A stretch of DNA of 64,000 nucleotides, from assembly GCF_900100175.1 (NCBI RefSeq), contig NZ_FNEM01000003.1, positions 262,725-326,724 on the forward strand. The letters are read 5' to 3'. The notes under the pieces were generated by a model. It made no database searches, was not told where the DNA came from, and was given only the letters and a program-made list of their open reading frames with translations. Made by a program: the position numbers and the translations under genes. This document shows positions 49,461 through 58,783 of this stretch, piece by piece. The first letter of the stretch is position 1. Each line of letters begins with the position of its first letter. This DNA is from Ferrimonas sediminum. GTDB lineage: Bacteria; Pseudomonadota; Gammaproteobacteria; Enterobacterales; Shewanellaceae.

Positions 49461-50219
49461 ATGGCGACACACCCGAAAAGCGTTATCTGTGACATCGATG
49501 GCGTGCTGATGCACAACAACCAGTTGATCCCCGGCTCCGATCGCTTCATCAAGCGGCTGGAAGAACAGGGCAATCCGCTGGTGCTGTTGACCAACAACCC
49601 GGCTCAGACCGCCAAGGATCTGGCCAATCGCCTAGACTCCGCCGGCATCACACTGCCAGAGAGCGCGTTTTTCACCTCCGCCATGGCCACGGCTCACTTT
49701 TTGCGTCACCAACAGGGCAACAAAGCCTACGTTATCGGAGAGGGCGCGCTGACCCATGAGCTGTACCAGGCCGGCTTCACCATCACCGACATCAATCCGG
49801 ACTTCGTGGTGGTCGGGGAGACCCGCTCCTTTAACTGGGACATGATTCATCGCGCCGCCAGCTTCATTGCCAACGGCGCCCGTTTCATTGCCACCAATCC
49901 GGATACCCATGGCCCCGCCTACAGTCCAGCCTGTTCGGCCCTGTGCGCCCCTATAGAGCGGATTACCGGTAAACGGCCGTTCTACGTGGGTAAGCCCTCC
50001 TCCTGGATGGTCCGCAGTGCCCTGGATCATCTCGGCTGTCACTCCGGTGACACGGTGATCATCGGCGACAACCTCAACACCGATATTCTGGCGGGCGTAC
50101 AGGCAGGGCTGGAGACCATTCTGGTGCTGTCCGGCGTGACTCACATCGAAGAGCTCGACAAGCACCCGTTCCGCCCCAACCACATCTTCCCCTGCGTGGC
50201 GGAAATCGACGTGTTGTAA
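49461..50219 (+). CDS. nagD: Ribonucleotide monophosphatase NagD
   Basis: A 252-residue HAD phosphatase acting on UMP and GMP in E. coli. The nucleophile motif is VICDIDGVLMH (about residues 8-18). LLTNNPAQTAKDLANRL is motif II, KPSSW holds the Lys of motif III and VIIGDNLNTDILAG is motif IV. Whole-length agreement with E. coli NagD (250 residues) is evident, for example VVGETRSFNWDMIHRAA. Here it follows purMN rather than nagBAC, which fits a nucleotide-salvage role. Confidence 0.93.
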   Translation: MATHPKSVICDIDGVLMHNNQLIPGSDRFIKRLEEQGNPLVLLTNNPAQTAKDLANRLDSAGITLPESAFFTSAMATAHFLRHQQGNKAYVIGEGALTHELYQAGFTITDINPDFVVVGETRSFNWDMIHRAASFIANGARFIATNPDTHGPAYSPACSALCAPIERITGKRPFYVGKPSSWMVRSALDHLGCHSGDTVIIGDNLNTDILAGVQAGLETILVLSGVTHIEELDKHPFRPNHIFPCVAEIDVL

Positions 50220-50238
50220 CCGGTAAAACCTCGCAACA

Positions 50239-50261
50239 GGGTGGCTATGCCACCCTTTTTT
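50239..50261 (+). terminator. Rho-independent terminator of purMN-nagD
   Basis: The stem GGGTGGC/GCCACCC with a TAT loop is followed by six T. It lies 19 bases after the nagD stop. Confidence 0.92.
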
Positions 50262-50393
50262 GTATCTCAAATACCCGCTTACAATTACCGCTTGCCTGGG
50301 CCGAACCAACAAGCAATGATGAGGCACGTAGACGCATTCAGCGCCCGACAAAAACTGAACAGAAGATTCAGCCTCAATACACAAGGACTCTTA

Positions 50394-51983
50394 ATGAAAC
50401 TGCTTCCCTGGCTTGCGGCCGCCCTGCTTTGTGCCGGCTGCTCCCCGACTTCTCAAACACCACACGGCATCGATGAAACCCGCTTCCGTGCCGACGTTAA
50501 GGAGTTGTCTTCCGACCGCTACCAGGGCCGATTGCCCACCACCGAGGGGGAAACCCTGACCCTGGCGTATCTGGAAAGCCAATTTAAGGCCATGGGCCTG
50601 AAGCCGGGCAATGGCAACTCCTACCTGCAGCCCGTACCCATGGTGACCTACACCGCTGGCACCAATACCGAGCTGAGCCTGGGCGGCCAGACGCTGTCGA
50701 TTCCCCAGGACGCGGTGCTCAACAGTTTTCATGATGCGCCATCCCAGAGCCTAGACGCCAGTCAGCTGGTGTTTGTCGGCTATGGCATCAATGCGCCGGA
50801 ATACGGCTGGAACGATTATCAGGATATCGATGTCACCGGCAAGACCGTGCTGATTCTGGTCAACGACCCGGGCTTCGCCACCCGGGACCCGGGCCGGTTC
50901 AAGGGCAGCACCATGACCTACTACGGCCGCTGGGATTACAAATTTGCCGAAGCCGGCCGTCAGGGGGCAAAGGCCGCGCTGATCATTCACGACACCGAGC
51001 CGGCCTCCTACCCCTGGAGCGTGGTGGCCAACAGCTGGACCGGCCCACAGCTGGATCTGGCTGGCAGCCGCGATCCCCACCCCAGGCTGGAGGGGTGGAT
51101 TCAAAAGTCGGTAGCACAACAACTGCTGGCCGCCGAAGGGGTTGATCTGGCCACCCTCACCGCCCGTGCCAATCACCACCCCGGACACCTGAGCCTGGCT
51201 GCCGTGGCCAACGCCCGCTACCAACAGAGTGTGGACTATGCCACCAGCCACAATGTGGTCGCCCTGCTGCCCGGCAGCGAACGGCCCCAGGAGACCGTCA
51301 GCTACACCGCCCACTGGGATCACATCGGCACCCAGAACGGCGAGATCTACAACGGCGCCCTGGATAATGCCACCGGCGTTGCCGGTATCCTTGAGATTGC
51401 GCGCCAGTTTGCCACCGCGCCGACGCCGCCCAAACGCAGCGTTCAGTTCATCGCCGTTACCGGTGAGGAGCAAGGCCTGCTGGGATCTCGTTACTACGTC
51501 GATAACCCCACCTCCGCCCTGGATAAAACGGCCGGCGTGTTCAACCTGGACGCCACCAACGTCTACGGTGCGGTTAAGGAGTTCACCGTCATCGGCCTGG
51601 GGCAGTCGCAGCTGGAGGACTACCTGGGAGAGGCTGCCCGGCTTCAGCAGCGTACCCTGGCCCCCGAGTCCCACCCTGGCGCCGGCGGCTTTTTCCGCTC
51701 GGATCACTTCTCGTTCGTGAAACACGGCGTACCGGCGGTGTTCGCTGGCGGCGGCAGCACCCCCAAGACCGAGGCGCTGGCAACCTACCGCCAACAGATG
51801 AAACAGGAGATGAAGGGCTGCTACCACAACAGCTGCGACATCTACCGGGCCAACTGGAACCTGTCCGGCGCCCTGGAGGACATCGAGGTGTTCTACCGGG
51901 CGGGGGCGGCCCTGGCCAACAGCGAGCAATGGCCTGGCTTCAAACCGGAAAGTGAATTTTACTCATTGCGGCCAGCCAGTTAG
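50394..51983 (+). CDS. M28-family zinc peptidase lipoprotein
   Basis: A 529-residue peptidase predicted to be a lipoprotein: lipobox LCAGC with cysteine 16. A PA-like insert (about residues 120-300) sits before the M28 catalytic domain. Zinc ligands and catalytic residues are visible: YTAHWDHIGT (His and Asp), ALDNATGVAGI (bridging Asp), VTGEEQGLLGS (Glu pair), FNLDATNVYG (Asp) and RSDHFSFVKHGVPAV (His). It is therefore a likely active co-catalytic zinc aminopeptidase in the envelope. The frame opens at 50241, but AAGGA six bases before ATG 50394 fixes the start. It stands alone after the nagD terminator. Confidence 0.88.
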   Translation: MKLLPWLAAALLCAGCSPTSQTPHGIDETRFRADVKELSSDRYQGRLPTTEGETLTLAYLESQFKAMGLKPGNGNSYLQPVPMVTYTAGTNTELSLGGQTLSIPQDAVLNSFHDAPSQSLDASQLVFVGYGINAPEYGWNDYQDIDVTGKTVLILVNDPGFATRDPGRFKGSTMTYYGRWDYKFAEAGRQGAKAALIIHDTEPASYPWSVVANSWTGPQLDLAGSRDPHPRLEGWIQKSVAQQLLAAEGVDLATLTARANHHPGHLSLAAVANARYQQSVDYATSHNVVALLPGSERPQETVSYTAHWDHIGTQNGEIYNGALDNATGVAGILEIARQFATAPTPPKRSVQFIAVTGEEQGLLGSRYYVDNPTSALDKTAGVFNLDATNVYGAVKEFTVIGLGQSQLEDYLGEAARLQQRTLAPESHPGAGGFFRSDHFSFVKHGVPAVFAGGGSTPKTEALATYRQQMKQEMKGCYHNSCDIYRANWNLSGALEDIEVFYRAGAALANSEQWPGFKPESEFYSLRPAS

Positions 51984-52071
51984 TCTAAGGTATCTGCACA
52001 ACCCGCCCAGGGCTGCACCACTGCACTTTGGGCACCTGCGGTCGATAAACGGCTCAAGATAAGGACACATT

Positions 52072-52812
52072 ATGTTTAAAAAACTTCTGGCCTCCGTTGG
52101 AATCGGCGCGGCCAAAGTCGATACTCAACTGGACGATGCCGTACTGATGCCTGGCCAGCCCTTCTCCGCCACCATCGTCATCCAGGGCGGCGACGTGGAC
52201 CAGCAGATCTCCGGGCTGACTCTGACGCTGATGACCGAGGTCAAGACCGAAGTGGACGATCACACCACTTACCAGCACATGCCACTGGAGAGCTGGTCTT
52301 TAAGCGACACCATGACCATCGAGGCCGGCGCCACCTATGAGCTGCCGTTTCATGCCACCCTGCATCCGGAAACCCCGCTGACCGGCATCGGTGGCCGTCG
52401 CAACCGCAGCCGGGTATGGCTGCAGACCGGGCTGGAAGTGGACATGGCCATCGACCCCAGCGACAAAGACATGCTGTTGGTGGAACCCGTTCCGGCGATG
52501 CAAACCCTGCTGGACGCCATGGAGCAGAGTGGCTACCGGCTGCAGAAAGTGGACGTGGAGCGCGGCCACCTCAACGGCCAGGGGTTCAGCAGCGTCAGTG
52601 GCGCCTACCAGGAGCTGGAGTTTGTGCCTTCCGGCCTCAGCCTGTTCGGAGTGAAAGAGGTGGAGATCTCCTTTGTGCCCCAGGGTCAACAGATGCACGC
52701 CCTGATCGAGGTGGATCGCAGTTTCCGCGGCGACAGCTACCGCAGCCTGTCCTGGGACGCGTCCACCCCGGTCGCCACCCTGATGGAACAGCTCAAACGC
52801 GCCATCGGCTAA
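52072..52812 (+). CDS. Spo0M-like (sporulation-control) protein
   Basis: A 246-residue arrestin-like beta-sandwich protein of the Spo0M family. The start MFKKLLASVGIGAAKVDTQL, the block PGQPFSATIVIQGGDVDQQI and the PLTGIGGRRNRSRVWLQTGLEVDMAIDPSDKD region are conserved. Bacillus Spo0M affects sporulation control; in gammaproteobacteria the role is unknown and no spore genes are expected. It lies 88 bases after the peptidase gene and ends before a strong terminator at 52833. Confidence 0.85.
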   Translation: MFKKLLASVGIGAAKVDTQLDDAVLMPGQPFSATIVIQGGDVDQQISGLTLTLMTEVKTEVDDHTTYQHMPLESWSLSDTMTIEAGATYELPFHATLHPETPLTGIGGRRNRSRVWLQTGLEVDMAIDPSDKDMLLVEPVPAMQTLLDAMEQSGYRLQKVDVERGHLNGQGFSSVSGAYQELEFVPSGLSLFGVKEVEISFVPQGQQMHALIEVDRSFRGDSYRSLSWDASTPVATLMEQLKRAIG

Positions 52813-52832
52813 GCCAGCGTCACCCTCGACTG

Positions 52833-52858
52833 CGCCCGCTTAAGCGGGCGTTTTTTTT
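52833..52858 (+). terminator. Rho-independent terminator after the Spo0M-like gene
   Basis: The palindrome CGCCCGCTTAAGCGGGCG (stem of about 8 bp) is followed by eight T. It lies 20 bases after the stop codon. Confidence 0.93.
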
Positions 52859-52971
52859 GGTTATCTATTCATCTTTGAATGCTATGGCCGTTGACGGTTG
52901 GCAAACTCCACAATTGCTGGCAATGTGAACAGACTGTGTCCAATCCCGCCGCAAAAGGAGTGACCCCCACC

Positions 52972-54636
52972 ATGTGCAGTATTTTCGGCATTCTGGATTT
53001 GAAGTCCCCCGCCAACGAACTTCGTAGCCTGGCTCTGACCCAATCCAAGAAGATGCGCCATCGCGGCCCGGACTGGTCCGGCATCTTTTGCGACGATCAG
53101 GCGATCCTGGTTCACGAGCGGCTGGCCATTGTCGACATCGATAACGGCGCCCAGCCGTTGTACAGCAAAGACGGTAACCTGGTACTGGCGGTCAATGGGG
53201 AGATTTACAACCACCGCGAGCTGCGCCAGGAGCTGGCCGATGAGTATGAGTTTCAAACCGGCTCCGACTGCGAAGTGATCCTGGCCCTGTACCAGAAATT
53301 CGGCGAGCAGTTTCTGGATCGGCTCAATGGCATCTTCGCCTTTGTGTTGTGGGATAAGGTCCGGCAACGCTACCTGATTGGCCGCGATCACATCGGCATC
53401 ATTCCGCTGTACACCGGCTTCGACACCTCTGGCAACTTCTATGTGGCCTCGGAGATGAAAGCCCTGGTGCCCCAGTGCCGGAAGATTGATGAGTTTCTTC
53501 CCGGTCGCTACCTGGCCAGCTGGCTGGCGGGCCCCCGCGAATACTACCAGCGTGACTGGACCGCCTTTGCCGAAGTCGCCGACAACCCCGCCGACGTCAC
53601 CGCCCTGCGCCAGGGGCTGGAGGACTCGGTCAAGCGCCAGCTGATGTCGGATGTGCCCTACGGGGTGCTGCTGTCCGGTGGACTCGACTCCTCCATCACC
53701 TCGGCGCTGGCGAAAAAGTACGCCGCCCGTCGCATCGAGGAGGATGAATCCAGCCCCGCCTGGTGGCCGCAGCTGCACTCCTTCGCCGTTGGCCTGGAGG
53801 GCTCTCCGGATCTCAAAGCCGCCGCCGAAGTGGCGGCTCACATTGGCACCGTCCATCACCAAGTCACCTTTACCATTCAGGACGGCATCGATGCCCTGAC
53901 CGACGTCATCTACCACCTGGAAACCTACGACGTCACCACCATCCGCGCTTCCACCCCCATGTACCTGATGGCCAGGAAAATCAAAGCCATGGGCATCAAG
54001 ATGGTGCTGTCCGGCGAGGGGGCAGACGAGCTGTTTGGCGGCTATCTCTATTTCCACAAGGCCCCGAACGCCCAAGCCTTCCACGAAGAGCTGGTGCGCA
54101 AGGTAGGTAAGCTGCACCAGTTTGACTGTCTGCGGGCCAACAAGGCCATGGCCGCCTGGGGCATCGAGGCCCGGGTACCTTTCCTCGACAAGGAGTTTGT
54201 CGACGTGGCCATGCGAATGAACCCGGCGATCAAAACCATTACCGATGGCCGCATCGAAAAGCAGGTACTCAGGGAGGCGTTTGCCCACTACCTGCCGGAA
54301 TCGGTGGCCTGGCGTCAGAAGGAGCAATTCAGTGACGGCGTCGGTTACTCCTGGATCGACACCCTCAAAGCGTACGCCGCCGAGCAGGTCAGCGATCAGG
54401 AGCTGGACAACGCCCACTACCGCTTTCCCATCAATACCCCGGACACCAAAGAGGGCTATTTCTACCGCACCCTGTTCGAGCAGCACTTTCCCGGGGACGC
54501 CTGTGCCAACTGCGTGCCCGGAGGTAAGTCGGTTGCCTGCTCGACTCCAGAGGCCCTGGCCTGGGACGAGAGCCTGCAGGGACTGGCAGACCCTTCCGGT
54601 CGTGCCGTGGCCAATGTCCATAACGACGCCTATTGA
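52972..54636 (+). CDS. asnB: Asparagine synthetase B (glutamine-hydrolysing)
   Basis: A 554-residue enzyme making asparagine from aspartate, glutamine and ATP. The N-terminal Cys of MCSIFGILD is the glutaminase nucleophile after Met removal. RHRGPDWSGIF and VNGEIYNHREL are glutaminase blocks. The synthetase P-loop is VLLSGGLDSSITSAL, with SGEGADELFGGYLYF further on. The frame opens at 52879, but ATG 52972 has AAAAGGAG upstream, and the length then equals E. coli AsnB (554). A terminator follows at 54646. Confidence 0.97.
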   Translation: MCSIFGILDLKSPANELRSLALTQSKKMRHRGPDWSGIFCDDQAILVHERLAIVDIDNGAQPLYSKDGNLVLAVNGEIYNHRELRQELADEYEFQTGSDCEVILALYQKFGEQFLDRLNGIFAFVLWDKVRQRYLIGRDHIGIIPLYTGFDTSGNFYVASEMKALVPQCRKIDEFLPGRYLASWLAGPREYYQRDWTAFAEVADNPADVTALRQGLEDSVKRQLMSDVPYGVLLSGGLDSSITSALAKKYAARRIEEDESSPAWWPQLHSFAVGLEGSPDLKAAAEVAAHIGTVHHQVTFTIQDGIDALTDVIYHLETYDVTTIRASTPMYLMARKIKAMGIKMVLSGEGADELFGGYLYFHKAPNAQAFHEELVRKVGKLHQFDCLRANKAMAAWGIEARVPFLDKEFVDVAMRMNPAIKTITDGRIEKQVLREAFAHYLPESVAWRQKEQFSDGVGYSWIDTLKAYAAEQVSDQELDNAHYRFPINTPDTKEGYFYRTLFEQHFPGDACANCVPGGKSVACSTPEALAWDESLQGLADPSGRAVANVHNDAY

Positions 54637-54645
54637 TGCAGACAC

Positions 54646-54675
54646 CCCGAAAGCCGCCATGGCTTTCGGGTTTTT
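54646..54675 (+). terminator. Rho-independent terminator of asnB
   Basis: The 10-bp stem CCCGAAAGCC/GGCTTTCGGG with a 5-base loop is followed by five T. It lies ten bases after the asnB stop. Confidence 0.92.
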
Positions 54676-54836
54676 CAATAAAACCAATCCGATAAGTCAG
54701 CAGTTACCGCCCACCCTCGTTTCCAGCCAGCCGACGCGGCAATAAATCCAGTTCGAACAATTCTCTTTCGGTCTCAACTTTGTTACCTTTTCGACACATT
54801 TCGGGTTCTTTCCAGCAGTGCGCGCCAGTAACAACA

Positions 54837-56324
54837 ATGATTCAACGACTATGGCAGCTGGGACGCTACATTCGCCACGGATGGCAATGGTTTATTTTGA
54901 TACAGATCTTAAGCCTGCTCGGCATCAGCCTGGCATGTTGGCAATCGATCTCCAACGGGCTGGACAGCCGGCTGGAGAACATCGTGCTGTCCACTCAGGA
55001 TTACTACCGCCGCGCCGCTGGCGAGCTCCACAGCCTGGGCCGCGAGATTGCTCCTCACCGCTGCGATAAAGACGCCCAATACCGCCTGACCCAGGCCGCT
55101 GTCCGCTCCAATGCGTTCGACTACCTGGCGTATCTGAGCAACGAAGTCGGCTATTGCCGCGCCGCCAACAACCCGTTGTCACCGCTGTTCATCGGCGAGC
55201 TCATCGACAGCCAGACCGGTCCGATATGGATTGGCAGTGACGACCGCGCCCTGGTGCCTCACCAGGTGTTTATCGCCCAGGTGGCGCCGGGTACCTACCT
55301 GATAGGGGTGGCCAAAACCGTCCATCTGCTTGAGCGGCTGTTCTCCTACCACTACCAACGGCTTCAGGCGCAGCTGTCGCTGTACGTGGACAACCGGTTG
55401 CTGTACCGGGAAAACAGCATCAATGGTCGGCCGCTGCTGAGCCTGCGCCGCCAGTTGAGCATCGGCAATGTGCGGGCCGACATCAACTATGTGCCCCAGC
55501 CCCTGCACTCCCTCTGGATGGAGTGGTTCATCTACGGGGTTCCCCTGATGCTGCTGCTGGGCATGAGCATGCCGGCGATGCTGGTGTACCGCCGCAGCCA
55601 CAAAGGGGTATTTCTGGACGACCTGGACATCGCCTATCGCCGTAATGAGATCTTTCCGGTGCTGCAGCCCATTGTCGACGCCAGCAGCAACCAGCCCCTG
55701 GGCTATGAACTGATGGCCCGATGGCAACACCCCACCATGGGGCCCATTACCCCGGATACCTTCATTCCGATGATGGAACGCTTCGGACGCCTGGATCAGT
55801 TACTGCAGGAGTTGGCCAGCCAGGTGCAGCGACAGATTCCCGACGATCGCTACCTGAGCATCAACCTGTCGGCCAACCAGCTGACCCACAGTCTCAGGGA
55901 CCCGGTCAGTTTCATTCTCGGACTGGCCACCAGGCTGGGGATCACTCCGCAGCAATTGATGATCGAGATCACCGAGCGGGAAGCGCTGGATTACGACAAC
56001 CCCGGCCTGCTGACCACCCTGACGGAGCTCAAACAGGCGGGAGTCAAACTGGCCTTCGACGATTTTGGCACCGGCCACAACGGCATCGCCTGCCTGAAGC
56101 TGTTTGCCCCGGACTACATCAAGATCGACAAAAGCTACGTTCACACCATCCACAGCGACGCCATCCAGGGGCCGGTACTGGACTCCATCATTCAGCTTGC
56201 CAACACCATGGGCATCGGCATCATCGCCGAAGGAGTGGAAACCGAGCAGCAAAGAGCGTTTTTACTGTCTCGGAACGTCACCTGCCAGCAAGGTTATCTG
56301 TTTGGTAAACCTCGCCGTTGCTAG
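54837..56324 (+). CDS. CSS-type sensor EAL-domain cyclic-di-GMP phosphodiesterase (copy 1)
   Basis: A 495-residue membrane phosphodiesterase. One membrane helix (about residues 18-37) is followed by a periplasmic CSS-like sensor with two cysteines (HRCDKD and VGYCRAANN). A second helix (about 230-250) leads to the EAL domain. Its catalytic residues are present: E291 in GYELMARWQHP (ELM instead of EAL), NLSANQL, EITEREALD, DDFGTGHNG (about 408), IKIDKSY and IAEGVETEQQ. Activity is therefore expected, despite the altered name motif. ATG 54837 is preferred over upstream 54780. It would lower cyclic-di-GMP and favour motility, with a paralogue at 58784. Confidence 0.88.
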   Translation: MIQRLWQLGRYIRHGWQWFILIQILSLLGISLACWQSISNGLDSRLENIVLSTQDYYRRAAGELHSLGREIAPHRCDKDAQYRLTQAAVRSNAFDYLAYLSNEVGYCRAANNPLSPLFIGELIDSQTGPIWIGSDDRALVPHQVFIAQVAPGTYLIGVAKTVHLLERLFSYHYQRLQAQLSLYVDNRLLYRENSINGRPLLSLRRQLSIGNVRADINYVPQPLHSLWMEWFIYGVPLMLLLGMSMPAMLVYRRSHKGVFLDDLDIAYRRNEIFPVLQPIVDASSNQPLGYELMARWQHPTMGPITPDTFIPMMERFGRLDQLLQELASQVQRQIPDDRYLSINLSANQLTHSLRDPVSFILGLATRLGITPQQLMIEITEREALDYDNPGLLTTLTELKQAGVKLAFDDFGTGHNGIACLKLFAPDYIKIDKSYVHTIHSDAIQGPVLDSIIQLANTMGIGIIAEGVETEQQRAFLLSRNVTCQQGYLFGKPRRC

Positions 56325-56377
56325 CCTCAACGGTACGGCGACAGCCTGAATAGCCATTAGAAGACCGCCCCCGCCGG

Positions 56378-58258
56378 CTAAATCTTAAAAAACTCCAGTT
56401 CCGCCTTCTGGTTGCTGGACAGTCTGGATAATCTTTCCGCTGATGCCACAACCTGATTAACCGCTGCGACGTTTTGATTTACCAAATCAAAAGTCTGCGT
56501 GGTATTTTTCGAGACATCCTCGGTAACGCAGTATTGTTCCTGGGCAGACGTCGCCAACATAGAGTTAATTTCAAGAATGGATTTCACGGAGGAGGAGATC
56601 TCTTCAAAAGAGTTCTTCACCTGCTCGGTTGTCAGCACACTCTCCTGAATCAGAGCCACATTCTCACTCATATTCTCAGTGGCGACCTTCGAATGAGTTT
56701 GAAGCTTTTCAATCAAATCCTTGATACTCACCGTAGACTGTTGAGTTTTAGAGGCCAGGCTTCTTACCTCATCGGCAACCACGGCAAACCCGCGGCCATG
56801 CTCTCCGGCCCTTGCGGCTTCAATTGCCGCATTCAATGCCAACAGGTTGGTCTGATCTGATATGTTATCAATGACATCCGTCACAGTGCCAATTTCGTTT
56901 GCGTAGATGGTCAATTCATTAACCACCTTTTCCGCCTCGATAATTGAGCTATTAATCTTGCCCGTCAGAACAATATTCTGTTCGAGTGTTAACCGGCCGG
57001 TCTCTGAGTTTTCCTCGGCCTTGTTGGTGGCATCCTGGGCCAAGGTCGCATTGCTGCTCATATCCTGAGAGGTCGCCGCCAACTCATTAATTGCCGTGGA
57101 CACTTGTTCAACCTGCTTCAACTCCTCTTTGGCGTTATCACCAGAGGCAGCCATGGCTTCCCTTAATTCATTACAGGCATTCGATACATCCTCTGATAAT
57201 GTGTAGGAGTTTTTTATCAACCTACCCAGTTGCTCAGAAAGATTAACCAGTGACAGATAAATCCCGGTTTCACTTCCGTTAGTCACGAACCTCTGGGTCA
57301 GATCCCCTTCAGAAAGCCTTCTTACTGCCAATTCGATATCTTGTGGTGCTCCACCCACCGGCTTTAATACCAGTTTATCAATGAATGTATGCACCAAAGC
57401 CAAGGATAGCGCCAAACTGACTAAGCCAATCAATAAAGAGTTTTTAAGCTGATTTTGGGCCCCTTCCTCCACCTCTTCATCACGGATAAACATGACGTAA
57501 GCCCAATTGACAACATCCAGGCTACCCCAAAATGCCGTCGCCGGCACCGCTTCACCGTCTACCATAGCCACATAGCCAAGCTCCCGGTTCGCTTCATTGA
57601 AGCTCTTGTACTTCGGCCGCTCCTCAAAAATATTTTTTCCAATCTGGCCGGCATAGGGGGTAACGAGTAATGTTCCGTCGGAAGTATAGATATACATATC
57701 CTTTCTATCTGAATACCCCTCCAGCACAGAATCCAGGTAGACATTTGAGAGAACCGCCGTTGAATTACTTATCTTAAACGCCATTCCCAGAACACTTTTA
57801 CCTGTCACTGCCGATTTAAAAGGCGTTGAAACAAAAAAGTTAACGTTATCCCTAAAAATGGCATTGTAGTATTCCCTATTCAGCTGCCTAACATTAAAGT
57901 TCATTTTGTCACCTTTGGAGTCATATATTTCCCCAGCATCCGTAAACAAATAAACCCCATCACTAATGTTATGTTGAGCCCTCTCCAACATGCTAAGCTG
58001 AATCACAGAACCCTTACTCAGAGCATCGCCTTCAATATCTTGCCGCTCAATATCTATTGAAGACAGATCTCGCTGAAAAGCTTGGAACTTTTCAGATAAG
58101 CTTTCACTAATTGTAGCATTTCTTTCTTTGAGAATTCGCTTGTTTAACGTCACACTCTCGTCTGTGAAAGAGGTATAAGCCGTAAAAGTCAGCACTAAAA
58201 TAATCAAGGCAACTATCGTAGTCAACGGTCCTAGTATCTGCAATCTAAACTTGTTCAA
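56378..58258 (-). CDS. Methyl-accepting chemotaxis protein with a Cache sensor
   Basis: A 626-residue chemoreceptor. A first helix (about residues 9-29) is followed by a periplasmic sensor of about 240 residues with the Cache pattern ([39 protein letters not shown]). A second helix (about 275-297), a HAMP-like region ([10 protein letters not shown]) and the signalling domain follow, with the conserved tip [20 protein letters not shown]. The ligand is unknown. The only plausible start is TTG at 58258, since an in-frame TAG lies six codons upstream. The 5' half (57300-58258) is richer in A and T than most neighbours, suggesting transfer or a different history. Confidence 0.9.
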   Translation of the reverse strand: MNKFRLQILGPLTTIVALIILVLTFTAYTSFTDESVTLNKRILKERNATISESLSEKFQAFQRDLSSIDIERQDIEGDALSKGSVIQLSMLERAQHNISDGVYLFTDAGEIYDSKGDKMNFNVRQLNREYYNAIFRDNVNFFVSTPFKSAVTGKSVLGMAFKISNSTAVLSNVYLDSVLEGYSDRKDMYIYTSDGTLLVTPYAGQIGKNIFEERPKYKSFNEANRELGYVAMVDGEAVPATAFWGSLDVVNWAYVMFIRDEEVEEGAQNQLKNSLLIGLVSLALSLALVHTFIDKLVLKPVGGAPQDIELAVRRLSEGDLTQRFVTNGSETGIYLSLVNLSEQLGRLIKNSYTLSEDVSNACNELREAMAASGDNAKEELKQVEQVSTAINELAATSQDMSSNATLAQDATNKAEENSETGRLTLEQNIVLTGKINSSIIEAEKVVNELTIYANEIGTVTDVIDNISDQTNLLALNAAIEAARAGEHGRGFAVVADEVRSLASKTQQSTVSIKDLIEKLQTHSKVATENMSENVALIQESVLTTEQVKNSFEEISSSVKSILEINSMLATSAQEQYCVTEDVSKNTTQTFDLVNQNVAAVNQVVASAERLSRLSSNQKAELEFFKI

Positions 58259-58783
58259 ACCTAAAGCACCCTATAATAACTCAGCATACAAACCGATAAT
58301 CAACGCCCATACTGACGGACTGGAAACAATAACCAGCCCGCCCACAAAAAATTTACAAATTGAGGTATTCCGAAAAAACTACCGCGTCAATGACTGCTGT
58401 GAATCAATATACCGAATCAATGTATTGACCTTTTTTCGCACTGCTCCGCTAACAGCGGGGTGCAGCGCCGCCGCACAATAACAACGCATTGCAAGCAAAA
58501 CAATGATGAAAAACAACCAACTAAGGCATCTGTGATGCCACATGTGTTATGGAAAAGCTTCCAAAACAGGCTGGCCATCAACAAACATCGTTCAAAAATG
58601 CACCGATCACAAAGTTGCAATGCCAGCACAACGAAAAGCGCCGCGAGTGTTAATATCAACCCGTGACAGGGCAGAATCGGCTTCTTTTTTCCTACAACCT
58701 AAAGTGGCCGCCATGCTCCCCAAGGCAACACCGGCAGCCAGACTGCACAGAAAGATATAGATAATAAGTAGAGTGATATTCAG
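58259..58783. other. MCP-EAL intergenic region (525 bases)
   Basis: No gene here is convincing; short open frames lack ribosome sites or family features. On the minus strand TATTAT (about 58270) could be a -10 for the MCP gene. A GGCATC-TGT-GATGCC hairpin (58525-58539) has no T-run. The AT content is higher than in the core regions. Confidence 0.45.

Noticed and set aside
52882-54687. 601-codon open frame on the minus strand
   Set aside because: Antisense to asnB over its full length.
58273-58299. FliA-like ACCGATAA upstream of the second EAL gene
   Set aside because: Good -10 but no matching -35 at the right distance, and it is nearly 500 bases from the gene.
58460-58760. Short open frames in the MCP-EAL intergenic region
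   Set aside because: No ribosome binding site, no family motifs and overlapping frames on both strands.
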